DNA of 64,000 nt from Ifrita kowaldi (Eukaryota; Chordata; Aves; Passeriformes; Cinclosomatidae). Made by a program: the position numbers and the translations under genes. Shown piece after piece: positions 60,141 to 64,000 of this stretch (position 1 is its first letter; the number at the start of each line of letters is the position of its first letter). The notes below the pieces were generated by a model. It did no database searches and was not told the origin of the DNA. It saw only the letters and a program-made list of their open reading frames with translations. Location of the stretch: the NCBI GenBank assembly GCA_013398055.1, contig VZRS01003951.1:185855-249854 (forward strand), written 5' to 3'.

Positions 60141-60664
60141 CTGCTCCATGGGCTGCGAGCCTGCACAGCCGGGACACAGCCCGTCCTGCCAGCTTTAACT
60201 CTCTGCATTTTCTGGGGCTTTTGATGGAGGGGCTGCAAAAGCGTTTCCTGGCCTCTTCTGTGCTGCAGGTTGGGGCAGCGGGGTCAGGGCTGCTCACCCT
60301 GCCCACCCCAAACCCTCGCTGCAGCCAGAGTGAGACACAGCTGACCCCAGCAGAGGCCAAGGGGCTTGACTGTGGCTTGTCCTTGCCTGTGGTTTGTCCT
60401 TGGCTGTTGTTTGTCCCTGGCTGCCCCTGCAATTGCAGACAGGGCTCTGCTGCTCTCCAAAGGGGATTTGTAGGGGCCAGAGGGCTGAGTGGGTCCCAGA
60501 GCCGCCTGGGAGTCACAGCCAGGCTGACCTTTCAGGCTGAAGCCAGTGGTACTTGTAAAGCTCCCAGAGCCGCAGCAGGTGGTTCTTTTGGCGAGTTGCT
60601 TCACATCCTTCCTCTGCCGGCTTGGAGCAGGCACTGGAAGCCTTTCAGGAGAGAGCCCTTGCCA

Positions 60665-60800
60665 CTGCAGGGGTATCTAGGGGGTTATCCTGGGGCCTGT
60701 CCTACAGCCTGTCCCATACCCCACTACCCCCTCGACTGTCCTCTAGGCTGTATTGCAGTCTATCCCACAAACTATCCCGGAGGCTAATCCCTTAGATTAT
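60665..60800. repeat. Degenerate tandem repeat
   Basis: Several loosely repeated blocks of the form CCTGTCCYAYA and CTATCCC separated by about 10-25 bases. The units have diverged, so the period is not exact. Confidence 0.4.
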
Positions 60801-62999
60801 TGCCCATGGCTATTCCGAGGTGGGCACAGCTTCTCCCACTTCAACAGCCCTTCCACACCAAGCCCACTGCTTCTGTGCATCAGTCAGGACCTCTGTGACC
60901 CAGCATCCCATACCCTGCTCTGCTAAGCACTGCCTTAATCCTGTTTCACCATGATTCAGCCCTGAGAGACTTGACTGACGCGGCAGGTTCTTGAGGAGGA
61001 TGGCCATGATGACAAAAATGCAGCCATTTGAAAAGAGACAGCAAGAGCACTCACTCTGGGGGATGCACATGGGGCATTTGGGATTGTGGAGGAGGAGACT
61101 GAGCTCTCCCACTGTGAACACCCACTCCAGGAGTGGTCAGACAAGGTCACTGGTGCATTGCAGGATTTGATCACATCTCACTGAGACATCTAATGATCAG
61201 AGTCTCACACTGGTGAGCACCTACTTCTTGATTTTTTTTTTTTTAAAGTGACCAGCTTCCCCAGCCAGCAAAAAGACAAGCTTTGAAATCCAGGTGATCA
61301 TCCTAGCCCTGCCTCTCCACTGTCCTTGTCCTATCTACTCTCCCTGTGTATTTAAAATTGTGTTTTTTAAGCTCCAGCACACATCCCACTCTCCCTAATT
61401 ACATTAATACTTGTTGGAAAAACTGCTTTGCTGTAAAGCTGCTGACTATTGCTCTTTTCAAGAACTTTTCATGTAAAGTGAACCTTCAAAAGCTGAGCAC
61501 TCAGAAATTACGACAAAAGCCTGATGCAATTGAAGGCTCGGTTCAAGCCCATGCCTGGAAGGAGACGAAAGATAAGATTCATCAAAGAGGATGTGCAGCT
61601 CCAGCAGATCACTGCCTGCCTTGAGCTGGTTTAACCTTCCTGAGTCTCCTTATTTCAGAATACACTGGGCAAAGTGGGGCAAAAATTACAGGGAAGTGTT
61701 ATCCTAGCTCACCAAATCCTTCAAACCCAAGACCAAATCCAAGTGCCAGACAATGATTTTCCATCATTTGCCTTAGAGGGACGTTTTGCCCAGCTCAGGG
61801 AGGCACCAGGCTCTTGTCTCCCTAACCACAGGTGGCACGTCAGGTGTTTCACAGCTCTGCTTTGCCTTCACTCAGTTGTTTGCTGAGGCCAACACTCTCC
61901 ACACTGTACACTCAAACCCTGGAATGTGCCTTTTGGAGAGCTGCAGGGCTCGAGCCTTGGGTCCGTGGATCTGGCAGTGCCCAGACAGATGTCACTTACC
62001 CCAGAGGTGCTCCCAAGGAGTGAAAAAGGCACCTCTGTCTCCCAGCCCTGGCGTCAGCTCCGTGTGTGTGGTTCAGAGGCAGCTTTGTTAGGGTTTCCAA
62101 GGTGTAACCCGAGGATGTTCAGATCCCACATTGCCCTCGGACTCGCTGCTGTCGAGGCACAGCTCACCCACGCTGGCTTTGCACGGGCTGAGATCTCCCT
62201 CTGCTGCAAACCCTGCTCAGAGGGCGAGGGAAAAGCTTTAGGGATGAAAAGGGCTGCTCAAGTCACTCTCCATGTGGGCCTGGGGTGGGGTGGCACCATT
62301 CCTGTCTCTCCCATCTCTGATCTTCTCCAGGCCTGAAGTCACTGACACAGGGCACAACCCTCAGCCTCTCTGAAACCTGGATTTCCTGCGGCACTCAAGA
62401 AATTCAGTGCCCCTTGCAACCTGCTGTGTGCACATCCACACCTGGGGAGTGCACAGCAGGGATCTTCAGGGGGATTGAGATGGGGGGAAAAGAGCCAGAA
62501 AATGTAAAGCATTCAGTGAAAGATTTTGTACTTTGAACAGAGTTTGCCTAGAATTAAAAACAGAGAATAATATTTCTTTAAAATCAAAATTTTTTTCCTT
62601 ACCTATTCCATATCCAAGCCTTTGAGGTGCTTCCTGTGCCCATTAATCCCTTCTCTTGCAGGTCCCTTGCATGTGTCTGTCTGCTCCATGTCCCCACAGA
62701 GCCTTGTCCTGCTGCTTTGCCTCTCCATGCACCAACCTGCCAAAATGCCAGATTGCCCCTGGAGCTGGGAAGGTTTCCCTTTCCCTCCCACACCTCCTCT
62801 TCTCCCTGCTCTGCTCAGCCTTCTCTCCCTCTTTTCACCCTCTTTGGTGTTTTGCCATTTTTGCTTCTAGGTGTTTCTTCCCCACAGACCTGAAGCCGTG
62901 CAGACTTTCTGCAGGAATTAACTCTCTGATTTGTGCTGTTAGCAGCCAAACAATGGCTGTGGCACTGGGAGCTCCTCCATGCAGAGCACCACTGACCTG

Positions 63000-63022
63000 C
63001 CCAGCCCAGCCCAGCCCAGCCC
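63000..63022. repeat. Short (CCCAG)n run
   Basis: Four to five CCCAG units in the upstream flank. Confidence 0.8.
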
Positions 63023-64000
63023 TCACTCCTCTCCATAAACCCACGGGAAGAACACGGTGTGCTGCACATGGAAGTTTCACCTCACTTCTTTGCACATTTC
63101 TTTTACACACTGCCAGGTTTCCACAGGCCCAGTCCTGGAAGTGATCATATTGAGTGTCAATTAGGGAATGGCTGATTATTAATACTGGCACCTTTGTTGG
63201 ATTTGTCCACACAGGCCCTGAAAGCCCTGGAAACACCTGGAAGTGGTGTTTGGCCCCTCACCACGCAGCAGCACAGCTCTCCGCCTCACTCTTGGCTCCA
63301 GCCCCATTTTTGGGTGCTGTTGCTCACCCCAGCCCCATCCCCAGTCCATGCAGTACAGCCACACTTGCTGTCATCCTGGTTTCCATGGCAAACGCCCAGG
63401 AATGTGGGCTGGAAGGGAGCTGTGACATCTGACGTGGCTGGTCTGGGGCACTGGGGTGCAAAAGCTGAGCTCTGTGGGTGGGAGATGTGGGATTACTCAC
63501 TCAAGAACCAGCTTTGCTCTTTAATCCAGCAGCGTTGCTCACCTCGATGATAATACTGCCTTTATTCTCTTCACAACTGTTGTGAAAATTCTGGTACCTA
63601 CCAGTAACTCTCGCTGTGTCTCAACACTCAGAGCCAGCTAATAGGCTCAAATCTTGTGGAAGTGAAAAAAAAAGTGAAAACAGCCATCCCTGTTACCTCA
63701 CAAATACCTGTCCATGAGTGCAGTGCTGGCTTGGAGAAGAGCAGACTCGAGCCATGAGCAATCCTTCCACTTTATGAAACCACTTGTCCCATACAGCATC
63801 TGGCATTTCTTGGCTTTTCTCTTTTGTCTGTTGAGGGAAAAACCTTTTTTCTCCCATTTTATGTTAGCAGTTTTTTTAGCAATCTGTTCTCTACAGCAAC
63901 ACCTGGCAGGTCCCAGCTTGGTTTCCTGAAGGTCTCCCGTGGTGCAGACCCATTGCCTTTCCCTGCTGGGTGTGGAAGGATGTTGGGGAAGATGAAACAG

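Larger units (their letters stand above)
59134..64000. other. PDE9A 5' UTR/promoter side and upstream flank
   Basis: Includes an unmeasured 5' UTR, a CpG-rich patch at 59930-60140 and minor tandem repeats. No further gene recognised. In mammals SLC37A1 lies upstream of PDE9A; I see no SLC37A1 exon here. Confidence 0.6.

Noticed and set aside
59926..60516. 196-codon minus-strand frame and overlapping plus-strand frame at 60221-60787
   Set aside because: Both lie in or next to a CpG-rich patch, have no recognised domain and are not consistent with each other.
1..64000. Search for tRNA, rRNA, CRISPR arrays, phage or bacterial-type operons
   Set aside because: None seen. The window is vertebrate gene and intron sequence.

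Overview
This window is vertebrate nuclear DNA and almost certainly from a bird. The evidence is about eight CR1 LINE copies on both strands, some with the typical ATTCTGTG-type 3' tail, very sparse coding sequence, GT-AG introns, and a single exon set that follows one vertebrate gene from start to stop. A songbird is plausible because of a solo-LTR-like element, but the sequence does not settle the order or species.

The window holds one recognisable gene, on the minus strand: PDE9A, the high-affinity cGMP-specific 3',5'-cyclic phosphodiesterase 9A. I traced 18 coding exons by hand, from the ATG at 59133 down to the stop codon at 10677-10679. All 17 introns have GT-AG ends. The exon phases join without a break into 1557 bp, encoding 518 residues. 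Every catalytic residue I could check falls at the number it has in the 533-residue human PDE9A2 isoform: His252, His256, His292, Asp293, Asp402, Asn405, Tyr424 and Gln453. The protein is therefore colinear with that isoform and differs in length only in a C-terminal tail that is 15 residues shorter.

Layout: 1-10676 is the 3' UTR and downstream flank, with no gene recognised. It includes a 42-bp minisatellite about 190 bp past the stop and one CR1 copy. The region 10677-20789 carries exons 18 to 10, which encode the catalytic domain; 23782-36285 carries exons 9 to 5, and 42993-45841 carries exons 4 to 2. A 13.2-kb first intron runs from 45842 to 59064, and exon 1 lies at 59065-59133. A CpG island covers the start of intron 1 and a second CpG-rich patch lies about 0.8 kb upstream of the ATG. 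The rest, to 64000, is upstream flank without a recognised gene.

The non-coding sequence contains CR1 copies of several ages, a probable solo LTR in intron 8, old MIR-like SINE fragments, an interstitial telomeric repeat in intron 4, a GGAT microsatellite in intron 2 and a G-rich tract in intron 6. I found no operon-like, CRISPR, phage or otherwise novel gene system. The long open frames outside the PDE9A exons are antisense shadows, repeat-derived, or chance frames in GC-rich DNA.
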